Source: Siderastrea radians
Taxonomy: Eukaryota > Cnidaria > Anthozoa > Scleractinia > Rhizangiidae
NCBI GenBank assembly: GCA_964017195.1
Contig: OZ024887.1
Span: forward strand, 7,075,959-7,139,958
Direction of reading: 5' to 3'
Length of the DNA stretch: 64,000 bases
In this document: one piece after another, positions 33,178 through 45,643 of the stretch
Numbering within the stretch: position 1 is the first letter of the stretch
Layout: each line of letters opens with the position of its first letter
The notes under the pieces: model-generated
Databases searched by the model: none
What the model saw: only the letters and a program-made list of their open reading frames with translations
What the model was told of the DNA's origin: nothing
Program-made: the position numbers and the translations under genes

Positions 33178-35272
33178 GTAGAGGAGTAATAACGCTTATT
33201 CCTAAGGAAAACACAGATACACGGAAGTTATCAAACTGGAGGCTCATTACTTTAGTAGATGTTGACTATAAAATTTTGTCAAAGGCAATGGCCTCAAGAA
33301 TAGAAAGAGTTCTCCCGCGTTCTATCAACTGTAATCAAACTGGCTTTATGAAAGGTAGATACATAGGGCAAAATATAAGATTAACTGATGACATTATGGA
33401 ACAGACAGAAATCCAGAACATACCTGGCATTCTTCTCCTATTAGATTTCCGGAAAGCGTTTGACACAGTAGAATGGGATTTCATCCAGCAAACTTTAAAC
33501 TTGTTCAACTTCGGCTCCTCTCTAAAGCAGTGGGTTAAGACGCTGTACACTAACACTGAAAGCGCTGTCTTACATAATGGATATACCACAGACTACTTTA
33601 AACTGTCAAGGGGAGTTAGACAGGGGTGTCCCCTCTCCCCTTACCATTTTATCTTAGCGATAGAAATTTTAGCAGATAAGGTTAAGCAAGGCTGCATTAT
33701 ACAAGCAATTAAAATATTTGAGACTGAGCATAAAATCAGTCAATTCGCTGTCGATACTACACTCTTTCTAGGAAATTTAACTGCTGTCGAAAACTCAATC
33801 AAACTAGTTGAAACAATTTGGTGATGCTTCTTTTCTAAGACATAACGTGGAAAAAACGAAAGCAATATGACTGGGTCCCTGGAGGTTTAATAGTTGTAAG
33901 CCTTTTGGTTTAATGTGGAGAAAGGAACCTGTAAGAGGTCTTGGAACGTTTATCTCTTATAATGTGAAAGAAAATAACAAGAGAAACATAGAATCTGGAG
34001 GGCACGCAATCTTTGTTTACTCGTCAAGTGTCTGATTGTGAAATGAAATGCTTAAGCATTGCACGCCTGGTATACTCCGCTTCGCTGCTAGTCATTCCTA
34101 ATACTATATTTCTATTATTAAGAACTCTATTTTTCAGCTTTATTTGGAACAAAAAACAAGATACAATCGAAAGGGATGTTATGTATCAAGATTATAGTAA
34201 TGGTGGCTTGCGTGGCCCCATGTTGAAGTCTTATTTAAATCACTTCATTTAGCATGGATCACTAGATTTGTGGTCAGGGACAAAAACTTCCTAGAAGTTT
34301 TGAAATCAATTCCGAACTATTTCTTTCTTTGAAAATATGGTGGCTTTAATTTTTTGCTGCGCTGCAATTATGACAAGAAATTCTTAGAAAAATCGAACAT
34401 CCCACACTTCTACAGACAAATTCTAGCAAATTTTCTTGAATTAAAGACGCACGGATTGCAAAATGAATCAGATGTCCTTCTGTTTAACTACAAAGACATT
34501 GTAATTGATGGAAATACCATTTCCCATTCTAAATGGTTTGAAAAGGGAATTATTTCAGTACAGGATATCTTAGACCATACAAGGAAATTTTTAACTTTCC
34601 ATGAATTCCGCTTAAATGCAACTTTTAAATTATCTACAAGTAATCTCAGCGATCCCAAAACACCAGGAAAGATCTACACACTTATGGCATCGAAACGAAC
34701 AGTAAATGCTTATACTGCGACGAACCGGATTCATTACTACACTCTTACGTAGAATGTCAACACTCTCAAACTTTTTTCAATAAAGTTGTGACTTGGTTTA
34801 ATAATATGAATGATTCTCGCTTTTCTTCAACTGTGATGGAAAAACTCTTTGAATTAATGGAACAAAGCAGTAATGATCAAAAACTATCCAAACTCAACTA
34901 TTGCCTCCTTTTCGCGAAATATTTTTTCTATATTTTCAGAAGCTCAATAAAAACAAGTGTGACTTCAATGCGTTTATTACGAAGTTGCAGCGTAAACTTC
35001 GTATTGAATTTAGATGATAGTCTTGTTTTCTTTTTTTATCCTTCAACATCCTTCAAAAAGAGAAAATGCTTCTGTCTCGTACTGCAAAAGTTATAATGGA
35101 ATTCTCTTTTGTAACAAAAAAATAAAAAAAAACTGATATATTTCTCCGCACTGCAGCCCGTGATCAGCGAAATTTTAAGCGGCAGCACTGAGCTTATTTT
35201 AAAAACAGTATGTATGAATGTTGCCCTCTCTGTAATTGTTCTGTAAAGCAATAAAATTTCATTAAAAAAAAA
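33178..35272 (+). pseudogene. 5'-truncated L1/Tx1-type LINE, catalytic Asp lost
   Basis: Reverse transcriptase at 33178-33824 shows RYIGQNIRLTDDIMEQTE, LDFRKAFDTVEWDF and GVRQGCPLSPYHF, closely matching the LINE at 38180-42448. The catalytic box reads FAVDT instead of FADDT, removing an essential aspartate. Downstream pieces (34013-34252, 34354-34752, 34788-35096) are frameshifted C-terminal parts. The 3' end has AATAAA at 35250-35255 and an A run to 35272. The 5' half is absent. Confidence 0.8.
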
Positions 35273-36004
35273 CACCTCTCTTAAGCCCTGGCCAAACGGA
35301 GTCGCAAGTCTACGCAACTTTAGAAATGTCAACTTGCTTTGAGAAGCCTTGGAGCTCTTTTAACTATATAAACTGAGAAATAACTGAGAATGTCGGATTA
35401 CGTTTATCTTTATATTTCCTACTTAATGCTTTTATAAAGTAAACAAAAATATTCATACTGGATAAATTAATATTATTTCTTTGGGAAAGAAACTACTTCA
35501 TATTGTCACTTTCTACCCAGGTGTATAAATGAGTGATGGTAAACACTGAGGAACACATAACAAATTGCAGAGTTAACCCTGTGATGGACCAGCTTCCCAT
35601 TCAGCTGTGAGTGGTAATGCTCCCATACGTTTCTTGCAAACGGAAACCCGACTGAGGCCCAGGCACCAATGAGGTAACTTTGCCTGTTCAGTCAGTTGAA
35701 GTGGAGACTTAGTTCACCTTAACCTTCACCACTTTTTCGTCTGATTCACCACTCATCGCAATACTTTATATATAACTGAGGGTGTGCATGAGGTTAACTG
35801 AAAAAAGAGAATCCGCCAAAAATTTAACTGTTAGCTGAGTAACACTACTTTTTTGAACTGAAAACTGAGAAATTTCAAGTTACTGTTAGCTGAGATGCAC
35901 AACTTTTCTCTGAATATCGTGTTAATATCACCCACAAATAGGCCACTTTTAGCTTGACAATTTTTTTTTTAAATTTGAAACTTTTTTAAAGGCTTAACTA
36001 GTGT
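35273..36004. other. Unannotated stretch with a dispersed-repeat fragment
   Basis: 35605-35680 (GGTAATGCTCCCATACGTTTC and following) resembles 61450-61510, so a dispersed non-coding repeat is present. No gene seen. Confidence 0.45.
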
Positions 36005-36670
36005 GCAGCACTGGGCGAACTTAAGTTGTAAAACTAGTTTATTCTCCTTTGCGTTTCGTCCAACTATAGCGGCCTTCAACAGGGAGTATTACATGGAAGA
36101 GTTATAAGCTTGCATTTATACGCAACGTAACCACTACAACTATTTTACGCATAACGTAAGCTGTAGAACTATTTTGCGGATTTACGTAAGGAAAGCAAGC
36201 ATTTTGTTTAGCCTTGACAAAACTGTAACGTATGTTTGACGTATTTAAGCTATTACATATGCGTGACTATTTAGACAATAGAGTTCTTCTGTCGAAGATA
36301 CTATATCGTGTGATAGGTTGCCCGAGGAAATTTGATGCGACGGCTTATATGAAGTTTGAACATCAAATTTCCGAGGGAACCTATCACACATAGGGCCTGA
36401 GACAGAAGGACTCTATTTTATTATATACATACTGAGATTTACCCAATGGAAATGCACGAAATAAATTTTCGTTCACAAGCTGGTCTAAGTAGCTGAAAGC
36501 CAATCAAATGTCGCGTATCACTTCAGTTTTTCACGTGTGAAGAAAGCGATACGTCCAATCAGGTGCCGCGTATCATGTTTCTTGAAGTGTGAGCCGTAAC
36601 AGGGTGATTTTCAGTTCAGGCTTTCGCTTTTCAAGTCTCTCACAATTGTTGAAGTTTATTTTCTTTTAAG
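36005..36670 (+). repeat. Dispersed repeat, copy 1 of a 0.66-kb unit
   Basis: Nearly identical to 52998-53657 in the same orientation. Includes an internal hairpin at 36277-36417 whose ends read AATAGAGT...TTCTGTC. In copy 2 the unit leads directly into a short ORF; here it stops at a TTAA element. Confidence 0.75.
36277..36417. repeat. 141-bp hairpin inside the dispersed repeat
   Basis: Nested complementary segments: AATAGAGTTCTTCTGTC against GACAGAAGGACTCTATT at the outside, and GAGGAAATTTGATG against CATCAAATTTCCGAGG inside. The same structure occurs at 53267-53406. Confidence 0.65.
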
Positions 36671-37618
36671 GTGGTCTTATACCGGAAAAGTGAATTTCTT
36701 TAGAAAAGAACTTTGCGAGAAACGTTTACCATCATTTTATAGGGATTCACGCCCTGACTTCAAAATGAGTCTCTTCATGTCACATGTCATAATAGTTAAC
36801 GATTAACCAGCCTTCCAAGTAAAATATAGGGGTGTTCATTGTAAGCACGATATCTAACTAACGCGCGGTTGGATAAGTATGAAATCAACTTAGATCTGTC
36901 CACAGATGAATTCTTCAGGGGCTAAACCTCGAAAATTAAGCAGCTTGACCTCTTTTGATTTTATTTCTATTGTTTTTTTCCAGAAAGTAAGGTAGAAGGG
37001 AATAAAAAAGAGGGCAAGGATTCACTTACTGAAAATTTCAGAGCACTAGGTTACAATGCACCGGAGATAGCGTGCTCAAAAGTTCATTCAGTTCGAGAAA
37101 TTCTGTGATTGGAGACAAACAGTCTTAAAGATGAGGGAACGGATTCTAGGCAGTTTATCCATCGCTTGTTATCCTAAAACCACTGTCAAATTCAAGTTGC
37201 CACACTAAAATACAAGCTGAACGGTAATTTGATGCAAAAACCTTCGTTTCTGTAAGGTTTGGGTCATGTTTTGTTGGTTGAAACTCGGACCTCAGGACTC
37301 TCTCCTCAGTCAGGTGTCTCTCCACAGTACTACCAGATGTCATTTTACAGAGAGGCGGGGGGGGGGGGGGGGGTAATGTTCTTATTGAGGCTTGTTTGTG
37401 AGCAGTTAATAAATGTAAACAATTATTGCTATGGCCGTTGCTATGAAAAAAGTCGCATACTGCTGATTAGATTTCTTAAATCTCGCTGCTTTAATGCTGG
37501 AAATCGAGTGAGATTATTTTAGGACAGCATTCCCAAGTGTTTAAAGGTTACAATTTTGCCATTTTAAAAAAAGCGTCTATTGCAACCTAACATCACCTTT
37601 TTTGAGTATAAGACCACC
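36670..37618. mobile_element. 949-bp TTAA-flanked non-autonomous transposon
   Basis: Inverted ends GGTGGTCTTATAC (36670) and GTATAAGACCACC (ending 37618) bordered by TTAA at 36666-36669 and 37619-37622. No transposase frame; a run of 17 G lies at 37357-37373. TTAA borders suggest a piggyBac- or Kolobok-type mobiliser. A TA-flanked reading with ends one base pair longer is also possible. Confidence 0.6.
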
Positions 37619-37797
37619 TTAATAGAGGACGGGGATGGATGGTGCATCCAGATAGCTATGCGAGGTTGTAGAGATCAGTCAGACAAGTCAGTCAAACCTT
37701 TGCAAAAATGCATCTGTATTAGGGGCCAGTGGCGAAACTTTAAAAAAAAGTCCAAAATGCAAAAAAGGAAAAAAATTTTTGTGTACCCCCCAAAACA

Positions 37798-37945
37798 ATT
37801 ATAGTACAACGCTAAATTTGGGCGTGCTCCTATTGGTCGAAATCGATCACGTGACGCGAAAGTGTCTCTGCTCAGCGAGCGCCTATCAGCGCATAGTGTC
37901 CGTTTTTGGTAGTTTCGCTCAAAATTTAGCGTTGTACAATAAGAA
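37798..37945. mobile_element. About 148-bp MITE
   Basis: Ends TTATAGTACAACGCTAAATTT and near-complement TTAGCGTTGTACAATAA enclose a short body. The same unit occurs inverted at 54184-54331. Followed at 37960-38000 by three tandem copies of GGAAAGCGTGCCGT. Confidence 0.6.
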
Positions 37946-38179
37946 TATATAGAATACTTCATGGAAAGCGTGCCGTGGAAAGCGTGCCGTGGAAAGCGTG
38001 CCGTACGTACCGTGTGCGTACGGTATTTACGCACGAGTTGGTCAAGTATCGGAAATCGAACGAGTGAGCGCAGCGAACGAGTGAGATTTCTGATACAAAC
38101 CAACGAGTGCGTTGATACTGTACGCATACACTTTCCATGGTGTATTATGTTTATTATATACATACTGAGATTTAAATTC

Positions 38180-41100
38180 TTTTTTATTTTATTTTTTTTT
38201 TTATTTTTAAATAATAATATACAATACAGTGACATAATTTACAGTAGAATTACTTAATACATTACATACGTCGCTAAAATAAGAATACATACATAAAAAT
38301 TAAAGAAAGACAAAAAGGGAGTGTTTACCACACAGTATTCTTCTTATGACTAACAGTAAGAGTAGTGGGGAGGGCTGGAGAACAGCGTTGATAACTGCTC
38401 AAAATAGCTTTTCAATTTGATATTTAAAAGTGAGTTTCCTAATATACTCTTTCGTGTTTATTTCTTTTTTGAGTAGTTTTTGTGTATATAGATAGTATTT
38501 AGCAAACAGGAGTGTATAATTAAATTTCCTTAACAATTTAAACGAGCCTTGAGAGCAATTGCTTGATTTTTTCCCGAACAGTATTTCTACGGGGCTTGGC
38601 GAGAAGGTGGTGTCATTTTCTTTGTTAAACCACTTGATAACCTCCGAATAGAACTGAATTGACCAGCGGCAATTTAAGAAAGTGTGACTTATTGAGTCAG
38701 GTTCTTGACAAAATAAACAAAACATGTCGTCTTCTATACCGAAGAAAAAAAGCTCTTTTTTGGTCACCACTATTCTATGAATAAGTTTGAAATAAAATTC
38801 TCTCATTTTATTTTCTTTGCAAACATTTTTAACACGGCTGAAAAGATCATCTAGTCTAAATTCTTCCGAATGCAAGTCTCGAGACCATTTCACTTCAGCT
38901 TTTATCTCTTGATTGTCTTTGTTAATTAGGAGCCAGTAGTAATCCTTGTTTTTCATTTTGAGTAGGTCTAATACAGTATTGGGCGAGAGTTGGAAAGCAT
39001 CTACGGCTAGAAAGGTGCTCTTGTCTAGATGTTTTTCCCTTGCCTTTTTGACTAAATGTTTTGGGATTGCCGAGACAACTTGCATATAAGTTAAAAAATT
39101 GCACTTAAGCTCGTATCTTCGGACAAATTCCGGATAAGTAAAAAATTTGCCATCATCTTTTAAAAGATCTTGTATGAGAAAAATTTCTTTTTGGAACCAG
39201 TCTTTGTGAAATATGGTTTGGTTTTCAATTAAAATGTCTTTGTTGTTGAATAATACTAGTTCTTGCCCGTTTACACATTTGTGGGCAGTTTTAAGTTCCA
39301 AAAAATACTGCAAAATAGACCTATAAAATAGAGGTAACGTGGTACCTTTCAGAAATTTTTAATTGTAATTGCATCTTAACAAAAAGTTAAGACCGCCATA
39401 TTTGTTTAAGAAGTGGTTAGGGATCACCTTCCAGGATTCGTCGCATGATTGCTCATTTTTTAACAGTCTTGAGATCCATGCTAGTTTAAGTGATTTGACC
39501 ATAACCTCAATACTGGGTGCACGCAGACCTCCATTCTTATAGTCAAGGGCCATTACTTTACGTTTTATTTTATCTTGCTTTTTTTTCCAAATAAACCTAA
39601 AGATAAGAGAGTTAATATCTTTAATACATTCAGGGGGTGTGTCAAGAATCGAAATGGAATACACCAGTTGTGAAATTCCAAGACTTTTAGATATAAGACT
39701 TCTGCCGAATAAAGTGAGACTCCTGGACTGCCAAAGATCGAGAATAGTGCTTAACTTGTCGATTTTCGCTTTAAAATTCTTTCTCTCGTTTTGTTTTTGA
39801 TGGTAAGATATAAATATTCCTAACGCTCTAATTGGATCTTTTGGCCACTGGAATTCAAAAGGCTCATCTTGGATGTCTCTCCATGGCCCCAGCCACAAAG
39901 CTTTAGTTTTAGTTGGGTTCAGTCTCAGACCGGAAACGTCACCGAAGTCATTTAGTACTTCAATCGCTCTTTGAACCGATTTACAGGAACTGCATAATAG
40001 TGAGGTGTCGTCGGCGAACTGGCTTATTTTGATTTCTTTTTTGAAGATTCGAATCCCCTCTATTTCTTTGTCTTGTCTTATTTTGCATGCTAATATTTCC
40101 ACCGACAAAATAAATAAATAAGGAGACAGGGGACAACCTTGCCTCACTCCTCTTGACAGTTTAAAGGAATTGGTGCAAAATCCGTTGTTTAAAACAGAGC
40201 TCTCCGGATTAGTGTAAAAAGTAGAGATCTATCGTTGGATACTCTCACCGAAGTTAAAAAGAGCGAGCGTCTTCTGGATGAATTCCCATTCAATGGTGTC
40301 GAATGCCTTACGGAAATCTAATTGGAGGAGTATCCCAGGGATGTTCTGGGTTTCTGTTTGCTCTAAGATGTCGTTAAGCAGTCTAACATTTTGACCGATG
40401 TATCTTCCTTTTATAAATCCAGTTTGGTCTGGATTGATGAGAAGTGTCAGTACTTTTTCTATTCTTTTAGCTATGGCTTTTGACGCGATTTTATAGTCCA
40501 AATTTAATAGGGTAATCGGCCTCCAATTTGCGAGATTAAGTAAATTCGAGTCTTCGTTTGGTATAAGAGTGATGGTACCTCTACGCTGGGAGATTGACAT
40601 TTCGCCCGTTTTATATGCTGCATTGTAGCAATTGATTAAGTCTTCGCCCAATAAATCAAAGAAACAATTGTAAAATTCCCAGGTAAAACCATCCTCTCCT
40701 GGCGATTTTCCGCTAGAAAACGATTTCAGAACTTCTTTGCATTCATCCATGGTAATTTCACCCTCTAGCTCCTCTTTGTCTAAGTCTCGTAGCTTAGGTA
40801 ATTCTAAGTTTCGAACGAAATTTTCGAACCGATTGTCATCAATATTCCCTTTGGATGTGTACAGTTTTTCGTAAAAATGTTCAATTTCCTTCAATATTTC
40901 ATCCTCCTTACATGAAGGTTTCCCGTCCGAAAGTTCTAATTCTGATATCTTTTTTCTGATGTAATTTCTCTTTTCCAAATTGAAGAAATACTTGGTTGGT
41001 TTTTCACCTTTTTCGGTCCATCTTGCTTTTGAGCGCAGTATTAAACCGTTCGCTTTTCTCTCATAGAAGAGTTGAAGTTTTTGTTTTAAGATTTCCTTTT

Positions 41101-42448
41101 CGGTTAGTGCATTGTTCGTAAGCGCTGAATCGGTGCTATCAGCAATCTGTTTGTCTAGCTCTTCTAGACGGATTTGAAGGTCTGATTCGCTTTTGCGTTG
41201 CTTTTTAGCCTTGTTCTTCGAGTAAGCAATGGTAAGGCCTCTTATTTCCATTTTAATGAGCTCCCAGCATAATCTTTTATCTTCCAGTTCTCGGTATTTT
41301 TCACCTATAATAGGATAATTTTCTTTTATCAGTTTTACGTATTCTTCATCTTCAACAAGCGAATTGTTGAATTTCCATAGTCCGGGTCCTCGCTTCACTC
41401 CTACAGGTTTTAAAGTGAGTTTTATTGCTTTGTGATCCGGCGCATTAGAAGCCTTGGTTTCAATGTTCGAAACCCAATTGGTCAAGGGTCGTGCGACTAG
41501 GAAAAAGTCTATTCTTGAACTTACTTTCAACGCTTTTGATTCATAGGAAAAACACGGTTTGCGCGGGTATTGTTTCCTAAAGACATCGATTAGTTCTAAT
41601 TCTTCCATCATTGAAATTAGGCTGTCCCTATAGGTAGATGCTTTCCATGGGATGCCGCCTCTTTTGTCTTGTGATTGTAGTGTGACATTCCAGTCCCCAC
41701 CTATAATGAGATTCTCTACATCCGTGTTATACATTAAATATTCATTCAGGTTATGCAAAAACACTTGTTGTTGTTGTGAATCGTTCGGAGCATAGACATT
41801 GCACAGCGAAAAATTAACTTTTTCAAGGGTTAGATTGATTGAAACAATCCTTTCCATCTTGATCTTTGCTGGACTTTTCGATTGGTGACGCTAAACTGAG
41901 TGAAGGGTTTATGAGAATACAGACCCCTTTGCTATGAGTAGAACCGTGTGAAAAAAAAATGTCACCACCCTACTCGCTTTTCCAAATTTTTTCATCGTTT
42001 GGTTCGGAATAAATTTCCTGCAGAAAATAAAACTGACAGTTTTGGTCTTTAAGATAACTAAAGATACTCCTTCTTTTTATCTGATTCCTAAGCCCTCTAA
42101 CGTTTAACGTCAGTACAGAGCAATTATCCTGTGCAACTTGGAAGGCGTAAATACATTGTTATTACTCTGAGCTGAGTGATCCGAGGAATACATTGTGGGT
42201 AGACAGAAACATTCAGAAAATAAGTTGGTACAAAAAACATCGCTAAATAACATAAAATATGCAAACCTAAAACACCTACACATAAACATTTACACAAATA
42301 CATTTACGTACATTATCTTCGAGGAGGTTGGAAGTCCAGGGAATACCCAGCGACTTCGTTTGGCTGTATGGAATCTTTCGCCGTTCGGCGATGGAAAAGG
42401 GAAAAACAAAACATACCTTGGTTGGCACGGATTTCAATCAACTACTGG
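38180..42448 (-). mobile_element. 5'-truncated L1/Tx1-type LINE
   Basis: ORF2 and 3' end of an L1/Tx1-type LINE with an A-rich tail (T-rich at 38180-38213). TTTAAATTC at 38171-38179 and 42449-42457 may be the target duplication, but at nine AT-rich bases it could be chance. ORF1 is missing; about 270 bp of DNA precedes ORF2. Closely related to the fragment at 33178-35272, less so to the element at 25006-30361. Confidence 0.7.
38399..42120 (-). pseudogene. LINE ORF2, nearly open: few stops and one frameshift
   Basis: Starts near 42120 (LNVRGLRNQIKRRS, then FLQEIYS) with a TAG near 41970 and a frameshift near 41860. From 41857 to 38399 a single frame continues, broken only by TAG at 40229-40231 and TAA at 39359-39361. 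Endonuclease signs: NVYAPND, IIGGDWNVTLQ, APDHKAIKL. Reverse transcriptase signs: GFIKGRYIGQNVRLLND, LDFRKAFDTIEWEF, MRQGCPLSPYLF, FADDTSLL. The C-terminal Cys/His block has CLFCQEPDSISHTFLNC. The stop at 40229 falls where a Trp codon would be expected (one base change). Relatively young, but inactive as it stands. Confidence 0.85.
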
Positions 42449-42457
42449 TTTAAATTC

Positions 42458-43370
42458 GGCCGGAATAGAGTTAACTCTTTCCCGGATGGGCAAAAACAGT
42501 GAAAAATGACCACATTTTTTGTTTATTTATTTTCTCACCAGGTATTTACAATTGTGTAAAGAGCTATACCTCATTTTAAAGGGTATTGAATAAGCTTTCC
42601 AAAAATAATTTTTTTTACCTACAGAAGCCCATAATATTTTAATTATTGTGCATAAATTAGCATGCATTTGAGAAAATTGACCACAAAATTCTGATAAAAA
42701 GCACTTTACTTCAAAATGATTTGTGGTTACAAGAAAAAGTTGAATGCTAAACTGTTCTTTATCATATTGGCAACATCTCCAGAAAATATGGCTGAAAAAG
42801 AATGAATACAGAATATTTCAGAATTTATTATTGACCTGCATGTCAGTGAACACGGAGAAACGTGACCCGAAGCGTCGCTTCAGATTACATTTGTTTACGC
42901 GTCCTGAAGATTGTAAACGATTTTTTCTCTGTCGTTCCAAAAACCTTTTTCCTCCGGATATATTCATCGCTACATATTCAAATATAATTCCAGACATCTA
43001 TTCGAAGGAGTGAAGCAAGTTTTTGAAGGTAAAAAGCGGCGCTACACAGCATTTCATTGCAGTTCAGACCACGTGCGTGTTCGCAGGGTCACATACGCAA
43101 CAACATTTAGACAACTCTTACCTCGTTTCGTCGCTTTCATTTGCAAGCTGATGATCAAGAATACTCTCCTAATGGCTAGAAATTTCTCCATTTTCAATGC
43201 CTGCTTCGTCTAGCATTTCTAAAACCCTCAAAGTGTCATCAGTGATGAATCCTGATCGCTTCCCGGAGGACGCCATATTTCAAAACTCCAAACACATTTT
43301 TGAAAAATGCTTCATGTAGGCCACATTGAAGCATCCTAGCTCAAACTTGCAGAACAATTTTTTCTTGCGG
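42458..43370. other. Unannotated stretch
   Basis: AT-rich DNA between the LINE and the start of segmental duplication copy A; nothing recognisable. Confidence 0.45.
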
Positions 43371-43899
43371 AGAATGCATGTCTGAGCACAGCTACGTGGT
43401 GGTTCAAATTCAATTCAAAATGGCGTTTTTTTCGATCACCAGTCGCTATTCCCTGGTGATATGGGTATCCCCTTCAAATATGGTTTCCGTGTTTTCGGTA
43501 TTTCCCGGTACCCTCCCGGGATACCCAGAACCCTAGTGATTTGGGTACCCCCTCTGCAAATGCGAGCCGAATTTCGCGAACATCTTTTAAAGTACATATT
43601 GTCAAGCAAAAGGTTCAATTGTTGCGTCATAATGGAATGGGCTAAATTCCATCCAATGTTGGCAGAAGAAGTAGGATGAAGAGAGAGGAAGTGCATTGCT
43701 TAAACGTCCCCTTCCCCAGCCTGCAGAGGACTCCTGCCTGTTTTATGATGTGACTCTTTTGGTCTGCTATAGAAAATCAAGCTCGGGGGTTAGTTCCTAA
43801 AGAAACTGTGGTGCTGCGTCGGTGGGGACGTGAAACAAAAAATTTTGGATTTATCAACTGAGTTGATAGGGTAAATTGGCCACCGTTAAGAGATTGAAA

Positions 43900-43933
43900 G
43901 CTGTCGTTTCGAGCGTTAGCCCTTCGTCAGAGC
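43900..43933 (-). ncRNA. Hammerhead-like motif in PLE terminal repeat (minus copy)
   Basis: Minus strand reads GCT, CTGACGA, A, a GGGC/GCTC-type stem II, GAAACGAC and AGC. The cleavage triplet position reads GAC rather than GTC, which would be expected to abolish cutting. One extra base after CTGACGA, as in the other motifs here. Confidence 0.45.
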
Positions 43934-44172
43934 AAATCAAGGAATTGGGGGTTGCACGTGGTTTATATAGGGAGTGGTGGAGATACGCTATTGGTGGGAA
44001 CATGGCAACGTGGAAAACAAGAATAAATCAATTGAATGAAAAGCGTTCGTTGATACCGTGGGGATTAAGTGTGCCGATTTGAAAAATGAATTTTTGTGCT
44101 AGATTTTTACTGCTTTCCGTGTTACCCTGGTGTAGGGAAAGGCCACACTGAGATCGTCATATGTTGATTAGA

Positions 44173-45643
44173 ACGATTAGGGCGACTCGGGCGACTGGTT
44201 TGGATGCGTCCTTGTCATTTCTTTCAACGTCTCGTAGGTACTCGCGGAAACGGTCCCCTAATCTCCTCCCTGTTTCACCAATGTATATCTTTTTGCATAG
44301 AGTGCATGTTATGCAATAGATAACATTCGCAGAGGTGCATGTAAAACGATCAGTGATTTTAATCGATCGCTTGGGTCCTGTTATTTTGTCCGCATTGTGA
44401 ATGAAAGGACAAGTGTTGCATCGTTTGCGCGCGCATTTAAAGTACCTGGTTGATAATCAGATTTAGGTACACTTCTAACTAGAAAGTTTCCTATGTTTTT
44501 GTCGCGTTTGAATGAAACCAAAGGGAGTTGTGAAAAGATTCTTCCTGTTTCGTTATCATTTTGGAGTAATTTGAAGTTCTTTAAAATGATGGTTTTGGCT
44601 GCGAGGTTATGTGGATGATAAGTAAGTGTAAATGGAATTCTCTCATTCTTTTCCTTCTGTGACGTTTGCAGTGCTGACTGTCGATCAATCTGTTGAGCAC
44701 GGTGTTGAGCTGTGTTGACAACAGAATCAGGATAGCCACAATTCTTGAAGAAATGACACATTTCCTCTGATTTGTTGGAAAAATCGGAGTCATCACTACA
44801 TAAACGCCGAAGTCGAAGAAAATGAGAGAACGGGATGGAGTTTTTGATGTGGGAAGGATGAGAGGATGAATGCAACAAATAACTGTTGGAATCAGTAGGT
44901 TTGTAGTACACACTGGTTGATAGGCCGTTGTCATTGATTGAAACTTTGATGTCGAGAAAAGCGATTGAAATTTCGGAAATTTCCCAGGTATATTTCAGTG
45001 CAGGTTGAAAGGAGTTGACAGAAGTCATAAAATGATCAAGTTCTTCTCTGCTAGATGAAGTAGCGCCAATACAGTCGTCGATGTAGCGGCCGTAAAGTTC
45101 AGGTTTGGTGCCATTAAACTGATTGAAAAATTGATTTTCGATGTAACCTACGAAAAGATTGGCGTAGCTAGGTCCCATTTTGGTGCCCATAGCGACGCTG
45201 TTGACCTGTTTTGTAGTGGTTATCGGCAAATGAAAAGTAGTTCAGTGTCAAAACTAGTTCGGCTAAACGAAGAAGTGTTTCCGAACTGGGTTCTTTAATA
45301 GTGCGCTGGTCGAAGAAAAACCTAAGTACCTGAAGTCCTTCTTTATTGGGAATTACGGTATATAAAGAAGTAATGTCCATAGAAAAATAAGTTTGTTTTC
45401 GTTGGAAAAATTGAAGTCGCGAAAAATTTCCAATGCGTGGTTAGTATCTTTGATGTACGATGGTAAAGATTTAACGATGGGCACCAAGATCTTGTCTAAG
45501 TAGCTAGAGATAAGTTCAGTAGGGCAACGACAAGCAGAAACAATTGGTCGGCCAGGTTTGTTTGGTTTGTGAATTTTAGGTTTAAAGTAAATGCGTGAAG
45601 TCCTAGGGGTAGTAACAATAAGATTTTTAGCTAATTCTGTTGT
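44173..45643 (-). pseudogene. Penelope-like reverse transcriptase and GIY-YIG endonuclease (frameshifted)
   Basis: Minus strand, 5' truncated. PRTSRIYFKPKIHKPNKPGR and PTELISSYLDKIL open the reverse transcriptase. After a shift near 45375, MDITSLYTVIPNKEGLQVL follows. After another near 45200, VAMGTKMGPSYANLFVGY and the catalytic YGRYIDDC appear, with AFLDIKVSI beyond. A one-base loss near 44438 (three T against four in the plus copy) shifts into the endonuclease: VIYCITCTLCKKIYIGETG and RRLGDRFREY, the GIY-YIG signature. Three frameshifts; inactive. Confidence 0.85.
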
